DNA of 64,000 bases, from positions 1 to 64,000 of the forward strand of contig JAUCBJ010008354.1 in assembly GCA_032718475.1 (NCBI GenBank), given 5' to 3'. Numbering within the stretch: position 1 is the first letter of the stretch; the number at the start of each line of letters is the position of its first letter. The stretch comes from Nemertoderma westbladi. Its lineage: Eukaryota; Xenacoelomorpha; Nemertodermatida; Nemertodermatidae. The position numbers and the translations under genes are program-made. Under the pieces are notes generated by a model. That model saw only the letters and a program-made list of their open reading frames with translations. It was not told the DNA's origin and searched no databases. This document shows positions 40,965-52,128 of this stretch, one piece after another.

Positions 40965-41625
40965 GGGTTGTCTGCTGTGGGTTGTCTGTTGTGGGTTGTC
41001 TGCTGTCGGTTGTCTGCTGTGGGTTGTCTGCTGTGGGTTGTCTGCTGTCGGTTGTCAGCTGTGGGTTGTCTGCTGTGGGTTGTCTGCTGTCGGTTGTCAG
41101 CTGTGGGTTGTCTGCTGTGGGTTGTCTGCTGTGGGTTGTCTGCTGTGGGTTGTCTGCTGTGGGTTGTCTGCTGTGGGTTGTCTGCTGTGGGTTGTCTGCT
41201 GTCGGTTGTCAGCTGTGCGTTGTCTGCTGTGGGTTGTCTGCTGTCGGTTGTCTGCGGTGGGTTGTCTGCTGTGGGTTGTCTGCTGTGGGTTGTTTGCTGT
41301 CGATTGTCTGCTGTCGTTTGTCTGCTGTCGTTTGTTTGCTGTCGGTTTTCCGCTGTGGGCTGTCGATTGTCCAGTGCCGGTTGTTTGCTGTTGTTTGTAT
41401 GAAGTCGGTTGTTTGCTGTCGATTATCTGCTGTTGGTTGTCTGCTGTCGTTTGTCTGCTGTCGGTTGTCTGCTGTCGTTTGTCTGCTGTCGTTTATTTGC
41501 TGTCGGTTTTCCGTTGTCGGCTGTCGATTGTCTGCTTTCGGTTGTCTGATGTCGGTTGTCTGTTTCTACAGTCGGTTGTCTGCTTTTGATGTCTGCTGTC
41601 GGTTGTCTGCTGTCGGAGAAATGTT
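40965..41625. repeat. 14-bp minisatellite
   Basis: About 45 copies of GGTTGTCTGCTGTS (S is G or C) starting on the first base after the D1 LTR. The repeats become more variable toward the right. All three forward frames are open over much of it because the unit has no stops; these are not genes. D1 probably inserted at or into the array. The next 200 bp (41626-41823) hold nothing recognisable. Confidence 0.92.
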
Positions 41626-41833
41626 TACAACCATTATCTCGACCCTCGCTGGCACTCGGTAAATAAAATGCCTCGACAATAGTGTAAAACTTCTTTCCCC
41701 ACGTGAAAACTATTTATTGTTACTTTTAAATCAAGTAAATAATTTTGTCTAATTCACTAATGTTTGGAGTTATTTGTTACCACACCCTTTATTTTTTGCA
41801 ATTAACAAGTACTCCTGCCATATACACTAGAAC

Positions 41834-42080
41834 GGGTGAGTACAAAACAAAGACCCAATTAAGTAACCTGCATAATCTTGTAACATGTGTTAACTTTCTT
41901 GTATTGTTGTGGCTCCCCCAACACGCCTCTGAAACATGCTCCTTTACTTACCTGCTCCTTAAAATGGCAATGGGTTACAGAGGCGTGTTGGGGGAACCAA
42001 AACAATAAACTAAAGTTAACACATGTGTTTTGTACAGGGCTTTAGTATTTGGGTCTTGGATCTTTGTTTTTTACTCACCC
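41834..42080. mobile_element. Foldback (MITE-like) element, about 247 bp
   Basis: Long imperfect inverted repeats. The termini are GGGTGAGTA and TACTCACCC type, and inner arms of about 50 bases (around 41884-41935 and 41974-42026) pair well. It is flanked by a perfect 10-bp direct repeat ACACTAGAAC (41824-41833 and 42081-42090). Duplications of 8-11 bp are typical of MULE-type DNA transposons (family-level inference). It has no coding capacity. Confidence 0.7.
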
Positions 42081-42239
42081 ACACTAGAACGCCATCCATA
42101 TGGCTTTAAACGAACCTGTCTTTTACAGACAGACTCCAAGAAACATATGAGATTGGAAGATGAAAAAACGATGATATCCACGGATACAGTTTTTTAAACG
42201 CTTGTAAACTAAAGATTGAAAGCAAAATTCTGGCTCACT

Positions 42240-42400
42240 CAACTTTTGTGGTCGGGAAGTACGCCTATGTGACCTGCTCCTTTACTAACCTACTTCGAAT
42301 AAATAGCAATGGGACCTATGTAACGCTCTTTGGGACCTAACGCGACTTTGTTTTGTACATTGGGTCTTTGTTTTGTACTCACCCCGGTTAGATCCCATAC
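42240..42400. mobile_element. Partial second copy of the foldback element
   Basis: It shares CCTGCTCCTTTACTAACCT and the right terminus GTCTTTGTTTTGTACTCACCC with 41834-42080. The left arm is missing or diverged. Confidence 0.5.
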
Positions 42401-42494
42401 AGCCTGTTTGTCACTGTCTGCTGACAACTAGCACCCCCAACAAACCATTTATAATGAACGAACACACCACTGCACTGGCTACCGCCCAGGTTTG

Positions 42495-43334
42495 ATAAAA
42501 ATCATGATTTTTCTTAAATCTAAAAAATCAGATTTTTTTTATTTAAATACCGATTTTTTTTGTGTTAAGGGGGGGGGGGGGGGGGGGGGGTGTGTACACC
42601 ATTTTGGTCAAAAATATGTCGAAATTTTTTTTATGATCTATTACCACGCAACATTGAATGGTGTTTCCAAATCTGAAAACCGCTATTTAATAGCTCTTTT
42701 AGTTTTCAAGTTATATAAATTTCCATTTAGGGATTCCTATTGAAATTACTATTACTATGTATAATGAAAGGTCGATTGTCTCAAAATATTTTTTTTATGA
42801 AATTTTCAACTTCAAAACCCTACTACTTCTACTACAATTTTTGAGCAATTAGTCTGAAACTTTCTGTGGGTGTCTACATAGCCACCCTGCATAAAAGAAT
42901 CAGACAACTTTTCGAAATTATTTGTTAATAAAATTTAATACTATTTATAAAAAACCTAAAAATTAGCATAAATTTGCAGCGCCACCTAGCGGTGCAGAAT
43001 TATTTTAACGAAATTTCGCCTGATAGTTATGTTGTCCCATCTTTGATCTATCATATAAAAAAACTTTCATGTGATTAGATTCAAAACTGTAAAAGCCTTA
43101 GGGTTTTAAGCGCAACCAAGTTTTTTTTGTTGTTAACTAGTATTAACTAATATTCAATAGCGAAAAATAAAAATTTTCTAACCTGTCATGTAGAATAGCA
43201 TCTTAGGTACCTATATGCCAAATTATAGCCAAAACCAAACAATTTTGAAACGCTGAGAGTGATAAATCGAAGAGTTGTCCGAAAATGGTGTACCTCCCCC
43301 CTTAAATCAGATTTTCTAAATCGATTTTTTAAAG
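42495..43334. mobile_element. Non-autonomous element with inverted ends and G22/C6 runs
   Basis: The left end (about 42497-42615) and right end (about 43280-43334) are inverted: both hold AAATCAGATTTT-like sequence, a run of G (22 bases, 42569-42590) or C, and a GTGTACACCATTTT / AAAATGGTGTAC segment. The inside is AT-rich with no ORF. It looks like a terminal-inverted-repeat MITE; the exact ends and target duplication are unclear. Confidence 0.5.
42978..42992 (-). promoter_or_regulatory. CTCF-like motif inside the inverted-end element
   Basis: AGCGCCACCTAGCGG fits the core of the CTCF consensus read on the opposite strand. One match to a short consensus is weak evidence of binding. Confidence 0.25.
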
Positions 43335-43625
43335 CAAAGACCCAATTAACAAAGACCTGTACAAAACACATGTGTTAACTTTCGTTTATTATTTTGATTC
43401 CCCCAACACGCCTAACCTGCTCCTTTACTAACCTGCTCCTGTATATGGCAATGGGACCTAACGCTCTATGGCAATGGGATATAATTACCTTTGGGACGTA
43501 ACGCGACTTTACCTCTTTGTTTTGTACAGGTCCCAAAGATCGTTAGGTTACATTGCCATTTAAAGGAACAGGTTAGTAAAGGAGCATGTTACCAGTTACA
43601 GAGGCTTGTCATTTTCGCTAAAAGT
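43335..43625. mobile_element. Third, rearranged copy of the foldback element
   Basis: Contains the left-arm sequence (AAAGACCCAATTAACAAAG, then CACATGTGTTAACTTT) and inverted CCTGCTCCTTTACTAACCT segments at about 43420 and 43560-43590. A run of 13 C follows at 43637-43649. Confidence 0.5.
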
Positions 43626-43762
43626 GCTACTTTCCACCCCCCCCCCCCGTGATATAAAGAGGTATATTAATAATGTGTGGCAAATTCATTCTGTTTGTTA
43701 AATATGGATATTTAGGTAATTTAATAGAAACATTAACGATTATATTCTAAATAAAATTAAAA

Positions 43763-44198
43763 CTGACTGTAAACTAAATCGTTGCGGATTCTAGAACGCT
43801 CTGACTGTAAACTAAATCGTTGCGGATTCTAGAACGCTCTGACTGTAAACGAAATCGTTGCGGATTCTAGAACGCTCTGACTGTAAACTAAATCGTTGCG
43901 GATTCTAGAACGCTCTGGCTGTAAACTAAATCGTTGCGGATTCTAGAACGCTCTGACTGTAAACTAAATCGTTGCGGATTCTAGAACGCTCTGACTGTAA
44001 ACTAAATCGTTGCGGATTCTAGAACGCTCTGACTGTAAACTAAATCGTTGCGGATTCTAGAACGCTCTGACTGTAAACTAAATCGTTGCGGATTCTAGAA
44101 CGCTCTGACTGTAAATTAAATCGTTGCGGATTCTAGAACGCTCTGACTGTAAACTAAATCGTTGCGGATTCTAGAACGCTCTGACTGTAAACTAAATC
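43763..44198. repeat. 38-bp tandem array seeded by the 3' end of PRPF3
   Basis: Eleven complete 38-bp units start at 43781 and every 38 bases up to 44161, with an 18-bp partial unit at 43763-43780. The units are almost identical (single-base variants near 43851 and 44116). The rightmost unit (44161-44198) is coding sequence of PRPF3; the others lie downstream of it. Confidence 0.97.
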
Positions 44199-46085
44199 CC
44201 AGTAATTATCTACAGAATGTTTCGCAAAGAATTGTTTCGCTTTCGCTTCTGTTTGACAAAGTTTAAACTTGATATCGCCAAAGTGTCTGTCCTTAGTGAC
44301 CCCCTCCCAGACCAACCGACACCGATTAACGGCCCCCTCCTTGCCCCCTTCCCCCCACTTTATCCGATCCATCATCAACCTCCGGTACCGCCTCTGCTGT
44401 TTCGGTCCGCCCTCCACAACCACCACGTTGAGATCCTTATGCAGCACAACGCAACCCGTCATGTGCAGCTGCTTGCAGTTCGTCTCAACTTTAAACTTCT
44501 TGGAAGGGTCGCTGAGATCGTCCACTCTATAGACCGACACGTTAACTCCCAAGGATGTGTCCTCTTTAATCTTAGCGACCCGTTTCTCGCGTCGCTGCTC
44601 CGGATTCAGCTTCCTCGCCAGGTTGTCCTCCTCGTGTCTCCGTTGTCGCTTCGCCATTTGGGCGCGGACGTGGGCCTCTATCCGACTCGGGTCGGCCACG
44701 GCTTCCGTCCCCAACACCCTCATCAGGTTGGAGATCTTCACTTTGGGTTCCGGCGGGGGCTCCAGACCCAGGCGGACCTTCTCCTGCTGCTCCTTCAGCC
44801 GCTCCCCGCGCTGCTGGCGGCGCAACTTCTTCTTCTCTTTGGGAGTTAAATAGGTCGGAATGACGGGTTCCTCGGGGACTTCGTCCGGGGGTTGGAGTTG
44901 TATTGGGTGTTCTATGTACCCGGTAATCCCAACGTACTGCCCCGCGACCCCCCGCCCCCCTACAGACCCCCCCAGGATCCCCTCATCCCACCATTCAACC
45001 TCCGGCACCACCTCCCCAACCTCCTCCACAGCGGTCCGCTCCTGTATCAAGGCGAGTTTGGCCACCGATTGGATCCCAGTTTTCTTGGCGACCTGCGATA
45101 TCTCGGACTGCAACCTCTCGAGCTGCCGTCGGGTTCTCAGCCGCTTCCCCAACTCCTGGAAGCGGCCGCGCTCGTGGAACTTGAACCCCCGACGACCGCG
45201 TGCCGTCGGTTTAACAGCCAGTCGCGGGTCGTAGAACTCGGAACCCTCGACGACGACGAGTTGCGCGTCGCTCCGTAGAAACTCCTTCCGGAAGTCGCCC
45301 TGCTTCTTGGCGCGGATGTTTGCCTTGAGTTCGGGGAGGCGCTGCGGTACGTCGACCGGCTTCCCCGAGCGGTCGAGCACCCGGCCCTGGGCGTCCAGTA
45401 GCAGCGCCGGCGGCTTCACTTCCGGAGACTCGGACAGCGGGGCGGCTGACAACCCCGCCACCTTCTGGAACACCGACCTACTCCGACTCAACGTCGCCTG
45501 GATCCGTGCTTGCAGCTCTGCCGCTCGCTTGGCCTTCTCCAGGGCCTCGGCGTAGGCGCTCTCGGCGGTTACACGCCCGTCTGTAACTCCCGTTACACTC
45601 CCCCCCTCGGTCCACGCCCCCGCTCCCAGCACGATCTTCCTCTCAGCGATCTGCCGTTTCGCTCCCTCCATTACGTCCTGTATCTGTTTCAGTCGCATCT
45701 CCGAACCCGTCGATTCGCCCTCCACTTTAGGTTTCTTCTCGCTAAGATTCTCGCCGTCTTCCTCCGATGTTAACCTACGTTTACCGACGTTACTCGGTTT
45801 CTCCTCCGCGAATCTTGACCGAGTTCTGCCTCCCTCCTGCTGCCCAAACTTATTGGCGCACTTCGCGTAAAGTTTCTCCACAAATTTGGAGGTTTTTTCG
45901 TTAAGTATCGGCCTCAGCGATTCTACCGCTCTCTCCTCATTGTAGTTTTTCCGGAGACAACGAAACGCCGCTTTTATGATGGCCTCATCTTTGGACCCGA
46001 ATTGTTTCTCCACCGCTCTCTCAACAATAGTTAATGCCAAGTCAAGGTCCTCATTCTGGGACAGTTTGATAACAGTGGAAGGCAT
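44154..46085 (-). CDS. PRPF3: U4/U6 small nuclear ribonucleoprotein Prp3
   Basis: This is a core spliceosome protein that binds U6 and stabilises the U4/U6 duplex in the tri-snRNP, in the nucleus. The 643 codons are close to the usual animal length of about 680. Residues 1-85 form the N-terminal PWI-like helical region. Residues 130-200 hold a conserved helical stretch rich in Ala, Lys and Arg. About 285-500 is the PRP3 domain, and about 515-635 the C-terminal DUF1115 domain that contacts U6. The start at 46085 puts the PWI-like region at the N-terminus as in known homologues. No intron interrupts it, which is unusual for an animal PRPF3 and raises the possibility of a retrogene or of intron loss. 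The last residues and the stop are in a tandem array: Asp630 to Ala641 are in one repeat unit, and the final Ile and TAG are in the next. Confidence 0.96.
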   Translation of the reverse strand: MPSTVIKLSQNEDLDLALTIVERAVEKQFGSKDEAIIKAAFRCLRKNYNEERAVESLRPILNEKTSKFVEKLYAKCANKFGQQEGGRTRSRFAEEKPSNVGKRRLTSEEDGENLSEKKPKVEGESTGSEMRLKQIQDVMEGAKRQIAERKIVLGAGAWTEGGSVTGVTDGRVTAESAYAEALEKAKRAAELQARIQATLSRSRSVFQKVAGLSAAPLSESPEVKPPALLLDAQGRVLDRSGKPVDVPQRLPELKANIRAKKQGDFRKEFLRSDAQLVVVEGSEFYDPRLAVKPTARGRRGFKFHERGRFQELGKRLRTRRQLERLQSEISQVAKKTGIQSVAKLALIQERTAVEEVGEVVPEVEWWDEGILGGSVGGRGVAGQYVGITGYIEHPIQLQPPDEVPEEPVIPTYLTPKEKKKLRRQQRGERLKEQQEKVRLGLEPPPEPKVKISNLMRVLGTEAVADPSRIEAHVRAQMAKRQRRHEEDNLARKLNPEQRREKRVAKIKEDTSLGVNVSVYRVDDLSDPSKKFKVETNCKQLHMTGCVVLHKDLNVVVVEGGPKQQRRYRRLMMDRIKWGEGGKEGAVNRCRLVWEGVTKDRHFGDIKFKLCQTEAKAKQFFAKHSVDNYWDLVYSQSVLESATI

Positions 46086-47908
46086 AGTTCATACGGTAGT
46101 TTAAGTTTAAAGTTTATTTTCGTTCAGTCGTTTGAATACCCTGATACCGGTAATTCTGTAGGCTTAATTACCGGCTGACCGGTGTAGCAGCGAATACACC
46201 TATCAGCCTGTACACCATGCAGCATTGGCTGACGGGAGTGCTGGAGTGAGAATACTCAAGTGAATTTTAACCGGGCAGCCGCCAGCCGGGGGTGATTTTG
46301 TATGGCTGTATGCATGTCCCTGTATGGTGTATGGGTGGACGGGGGAGTAACAATTCCCTGTTACACCAGTCTGCCGGTGTAGGCCTATAATTACTTTTGG
46401 GACCGTCCCTTGAAACACTTTAATACAGTCTGACAGTAGGCCTAATATATACTGATATAGCTGTATAGGCCTACCCAGATACCGCCAGACTGAAGACCGC
46501 TTATTTCAGTATTTTATGAAACACTTTAATAAGTACGGTAACACACGTCATAAACCAATAGAGAGAAGGGCGCAGGTCCTATATCTGTATATCTGTATAT
46601 GGAATATTGACAAAAAGCGCGCCACTAGGCAGCTAGGGTTCTGGTAAAACGAAAAGCGCGCCAGCCATGACATTCAATGCGCGCCAACCGACCCAAGATA
46701 TTTTGCAATCATTAGGTACTGTCTGACTGTATTATATTGTAATAATTTATCAGTTTATACTGCAGCAGACTACAGTATTAAAATATTAAAAGGCAAGCGT
46801 AGCCTGCGTAGCGAGCAAAGAAATTTTGCAGAAATATTAAGATTAATACAGTATTAGTCAGATAGTAGGTCAACCGACTGTTTTGACCGACTGAATTGAG
46901 AGCGTAGCGAGCATGAGCATGTGGTTTTATATTGGTTTGAACAATTGAAACAACTCACAGACTCATGTAGGTTAGCAGCCTAATGGGGATATTAAAATAA
47001 TGGATATGAGTTAACAGTTAACAGTAAAAAATAGTTAACAGGCGATGATTCAAATCCTACAATTGGCCAATGAAATCACCGCGGATGAATATTCAACTGT
47101 AGTACGTCCTAAATAATGAAAATTATACACCGATTTAATTTGACAATATTATGATCCCAATGCACAATTCTTACTTAACACGAAAAAAGAGAATATATAA
47201 TTAAAATTTAATAATTAACAATAAATAACATAACAGCCCCATTGAAATACATTATTAATTTTATCAGCAAAATTCTTGAAAATCCTAAGCAACCTGTCAA
47301 TCCTAAGAGAAACACAAATAAATCATTCTATATAGGACGAGTGTTAAATTCTACCACAAGCATCCTTAAATAAATCAAAGGCGGTAAATAAAATCCCCTG
47401 GTGGTCTGACATTTAGTGCGATGTTATTTTCATAGACTACAGAGTGAATGTACAGTAGAATAGACATACCGGAACTGGCTAGATCTACAAACCTTTCAAT
47501 GGTGGATTAAATTCGAAATTACGTAATTATTTTGTATACTTATAAAATAACGCAATGTACCCAAAGTCGAATACACCAAAGCACCCCTCACCCGCTTTCT
47601 ATCTTTTTCCTCATCCCAGAGGTTTTTCTACAGTGTTACAGTAAGCTACATATTATTTCATTTATTTAGAAGGAAGCAATATACAGTATTATTTGGGAAG
47701 AATTGAAAATCTCTGTGTTTTTGTACTATATATTAAAAAGTTGTGGATGTCCGTAAATAACAAGTCATTGATGGACCGTGTTCAAGTGGAAATATTTTAT
47801 GTTAGCCAGAAAACCAAAACACTAAGCGAAAGTAGAGCACTACCCGGAACTTTTTTGAGATTCAAAGCCGTTTTAGGAGCTTATCGTGCCAAGGAGCACG
47901 AGAAATCC
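46086..47908. other. Region upstream of PRPF3
   Basis: No ORF or RNA gene is supported. It must contain the PRPF3 promoter if that gene is transcribed. Notable points are three GCGCGCCA motifs (46618-46690) and a CCAAT/ATTGG pair near 47060. AT-rich sequence follows to the start of the D2 LTR. Confidence 0.5.
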
Positions 47909-49063
47909 TGTAAAGGCTTTTGCGGATCTAGCTAGTCATTTTCCCCGCAAAGTACTCTGTAGGTGTTTTAGCGGACATAAAAAGCCGTTTTCTTACTGTG
48001 TAGGTGTTTTAGTGGACATAAAAAGCCATTTTTCAGTATGTGTACTTTAGCGGACATAACTAGCGATTTTATGCCGCAATACGCCAAAATACTCTTGATA
48101 CAGTGTAGTTCAGATGACGACATCTATCAGCTGATATGTCCACATAGAGCTTTCTTTGTTCTTTGTTCGGCTCGACCAATCAGAGCGGTTTTCACTCTGT
48201 GTTGGACAGTGCATACAGAAACTCACGCAATTCAGTCAGTGTGTATTTTTCCTAAGCCTAGAACACCGGCTGTGGAATTATTCTGTGTTTCAGACTTTAG
48301 CCAAAACATTAGAACGGCTTTGATCATAGAAACGTATAACTGTTATCCTGGCATACCAGACTCACCTAACCTTTCACTGCATTATTTTACTGCTATTTAC
48401 TGTCGGTTATTAATTGTTAGAAGTTGCTTGCTATGTTGTTATATTTGGAGAATATCGATGAATAATCATAAAACCCCAATCTTCTTGATATACTGAAGGT
48501 TAGAGAGACCGGTTACATATAGCAATTGCGACTTACATTATATTGGTTTTGGAGTGAATTGAATGCTATTTCATAGGCCCTACATTTGTCGGTTGCTATT
48601 CTCCTTATATATGATCAAATTTAGTGAAGGTCGGCAGATCAGTGTGCAGCAGTGTGAGGTAGTGTGCATGAGTGTGACAGGTAACAAAGCATTTCCTAAA
48701 GAATGCGCCTTATATGTAAATCATTAGCCATCCCGTTGTGTTTAGTGTAAGTCATAACTCTGTTTACATACTTAGAGCGCCACGTCCTAAAGGAACTGTT
48801 AATATTTCCCGAAAGTGAATAATATTTGTCAGAGATTATATATTAACGATCAATCGAATAATACAGTAGGCCTACACCGCAATAAGGTCAGAGCATCCGA
48901 ATCCAGTCTCCCTTAACCGTGGGTGAATGATCGCGCATAGGCTGGCTTCGGCTAATGTAGTTTTATGTGTATCAAATACTTGTCATAGGCTAAAGTCGAT
49001 CTATAACCTAGAAGACACCTAAATTTGGCAGGTTAAACTGCTAAAGGTCTAAAAGCGCGAACA
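47909..49063 (+). repeat. D2 5' LTR
   Basis: 1155 bp, TGTAAAGG to GCGCGAACA. A CCAATCAG box lies near 48176 and an initiator-like TCAGTCAGT near 48232. AAACGTATAACTGTTAT at 48330-48346 is the reverse complement of the 17 bases that follow the LTR. Confidence 0.88.
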
Positions 49064-49080
49064 ATAACAGTTATACGTTT
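49064..49080 (+). promoter_or_regulatory. D2 putative self-complementary primer-binding site
   Basis: ATAACAGTTATACGTTT begins on the first base after the LTR and pairs without mismatch over 17 bases with 48330-48346. Two bases in the first 11 differ from D1 or D3, and each change is matched inside the LTR. Confidence 0.7.
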
Positions 49081-50675
49081 GATTATTGCAACGTAGGCAA
49101 TAAAGTCGAAAAGTACCGGTCGACCGGTAACCAGTAGGCCTAACTACCTAACCACCCGAACCAGTACTTACAGCAGTGCAGGTACTAGTATTATTTCGAT
49201 TGTGATATATTGTATATTGTAGGCTGTTAGGGGATTAGGGATTGATCACCCCTTATTCCTTTGTATGGTTTACTTATTTCTGTCAGTTTTATTTATTTGT
49301 AGGTTAATATTGAGCAGAAGACGTGTAAGCCTGCTCAGATTGTACAGGTAATTTGTAGGCTGGACTGTTGTCTGACTGTTGTTAAGTCTGAAGAGATTGC
49401 AGTGTGTGTAGAGTGTATGTCCGATAAAGTACTAGTTAGGAACGTGGTGGGCATCCAGTGCTGTAAGGTAAATTCCCCCCGAAAGAATAAGTCGTACTAC
49501 TCGGTTAGAACGCATACTAACTAACCATTTCAGAGTCTGCATATACTGCAGTTTATTTAGGCTTGATAGTAGTCTGCCAGCATTTGGTCTGTATTTTGTT
49601 TGTGTAGTCTGTACGGGTAGCGTAATATTTATTATTCAAAGTTTATGCGATTATTCGCAACATTCACAACCCCAAGTTTATTCCTACAGTAATTGTGCTT
49701 GTTATACATACCGTTATAGTTAAATTAACCCCGGTACTACATCAGGGCTGTTCGGCGTAGGTAAAGACTGGTGATTTTATGCTCTGGTCACTCCGGCAGA
49801 TACCGTGGTTCTTTTAGCTGTACAAGTATTTTTAACTGCTGGTTATTTGTTGTATAAGTACTTGTACCTAATTTAGGGTTTAGTGTACAGTGCTTTCCGG
49901 AGGTAATTAGTGTGTAGGCAGTATATTTGTGTTGTAAAGTGGCTAATAGGCACGTTAGCTCTGGTAGGCCGCGGTAATTAACTTCTAGGTAGGAACACTC
50001 CATGTACATAATGTAGTACTTATAGCGCTACGGCTATAAGTCGTCAGACTGTGGTATTTTTCCTATCTGGACAATGCAGTATATTTACTACTGCTTTATT
50101 ACTTTCAAATACCGAAGTATCCTGTCCGTTTGTAATAACCAGAAATTCTAACCCCTTGTTAGGCTGGTTTGTAGGTTTCTTGTAAAATTAACCCTAAAAA
50201 TTCGTACGTGTAATTTTTGTGTTTATTTAGAGATTGTAATCTCACCCCGCAATTGTACGTAATTTGTAGTAATAAGTAACTTAGGCAAGTATAATTATTT
50301 GTTTTAGTGTCCAAAACAACAAGTAGTACTTCACTGAGAGCGTACAGCTTCTGTGTAGTAACTCCTTCCCAGAAATAATAACATTTATTTCAAATATTGT
50401 AACAAAACCCATTAAACGGGTATATATATTATGAATCAACTCAAACCGATTTATAAAACAGTAGGCCTGTCATACATCAATTAGGTCTTAATATCAGTTG
50501 GACTACTGCTTAAATAACGGTAATAAAGTAAAGTAAAGTAACTAAGTAACCCTAAAATTCAGAAATTCAATTATTCTAAAATAATTGACATACCGGTATT
50601 TACAATAGGCTTATTATATTTATTTCTATAAATTTGAGCTGAAATTATATACCGGTATTCTGTAATTAATTCTAG
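49081..50675 (+). other. D2 leader, first part
   Basis: Collinear with D1 (8329-8644, then 22128-23400) and with D3. Non-coding. Confidence 0.75.
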
Positions 50676-52128
50676 GTGGGATAAATATTTCTCCATTTGA
50701 CGCAACACCGCCGCGGCCGCTATGAGGGAGGTGAATACCGCGGCCGCTCCTAAAGCCGCAGGCCATCGCTAACTATATAGGTTAACTTGGGATTCTGGGG
50801 GACTTTTCGATGAAGGAACTGACCAAATTTTTTTATTTTCTCACCAGGGGAGCGGCTCGGAATTCTAAGATATTAGCAACTCTAACATTATTAAATCTAA
50901 CCCTTCGACGGACACGGCGGACAAAAATCCGTCATTTTTTCGACAATTTTAAAATTTTTTTGAAAGGCGCTCTACAGTGGCTCGAAAAAACCCTAGGTTA
51001 TTGCTTAGCCGACGCCGGGATACGATAGAAGGGATTAATTGGTGAATTCGTTTTTTTTTTCAAAAAAGATTACCACGCCTTTTTTCCGAAAATGTCCGTC
51101 AAAGTTGAAAAAACGGACAAAATGACTTTGCGGGATCCGCTATAACTCGGCTAATATTAATCGTACGGGGACGAAAGTAACGCGGTTGGAAAGGGGAAGA
51201 GTGGTACCACCTTCGTATCGAATGGGGGTAAGATATTTATTAAAATTTCGGGTGGAAAAAGGGGCTGTAAATTTGTACGTTTTTGTCCGTCTTTTTTGGA
51301 AAACTTATTTCCGAAATGTTTAATTCGACAACGCGGGTAGGAATCCACTAATTATTTTATGAAACTCGTAGAAGACCATTGGGGCTACGTTCCTATCGAA
51401 TGGGGGTACAAAAAATATGTCGGCGATAGGGGCCAAAAAGGGCCAGAATTTGTAAAGTAGTTTTTATCGAATAATTTTTTATTTTTAACTTTAGTTGGTT
51501 AAGGTACATTCTATACAGTCAACATCCATACGGGGAATTCAAATATGCTATCGGTTTTGCTCCAAGGATGATATTAAAAAAATGAGGGCCAAAATTATAA
51601 TTTCGCGCTTCAAACATGCTTCGCGGGAAATCGTCTAGCTCGAAAACTACTTAACTTACGGGAGATTTGTTTACACAGACTTATAGTGCGTTAAATTATC
51701 TATCTAACAGCGTTAATCACAGCGACGGAGGTATTATAAAACTGGAGCGGCAGGCGATCGTGTGAAATATAATATTTATAAAAAGGGACGAAAATTTTTT
51801 TTTTTAACAAATCGCTATTCCATTATAATTTAGCGTATTGCGCCAAAAGTACCTGTAAAAAGTATCAAATTAACTCCGCTATCTTTTATCTTAACATATA
51901 TAATTAAAATTACGAATTTTAAGGGTCGAAAAATATCGCGTTTTTTTGGCCCTTTTTTTCATTTTTTTTGGGGCCAAAAATGACCCCCTCTCAAAAGATA
52001 GAAAAAAAAATTACGGCAAAGAATATACCAATTTTATTGAATTTGGACCACCAGAACCGAAGTTAGAGCGATTTTAGTGAAAAAATAAAAAAAATTTTTT
52101 TTACAAAAAATTAAGAATGGCCAATATT

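Noticed and set aside
40968-41662. Three long overlapping forward ORFs rich in Cys, Val and Leu
   Set aside because: They are a by-product of a 14-bp repeat without stops, open in every frame. There are no gene signals.
41745-42008. 87-codon ORF
   Set aside because: Most of it lies within the foldback element, and it has no recognisable domain.
43763-44198. CRISPR-like array with 38-bp units
   Set aside because: There are no spacers between units, the host is an animal, and the unit is PRPF3 coding sequence.
44154-46085. PRPF3 as a processed pseudogene
   Set aside because: The frame is intact and conserved to the last residues. A functional retrogene remains possible.
47693-47935. 80-codon ORF upstream of D2
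   Set aside because: It runs across the D2 LTR boundary and has no homology or context.
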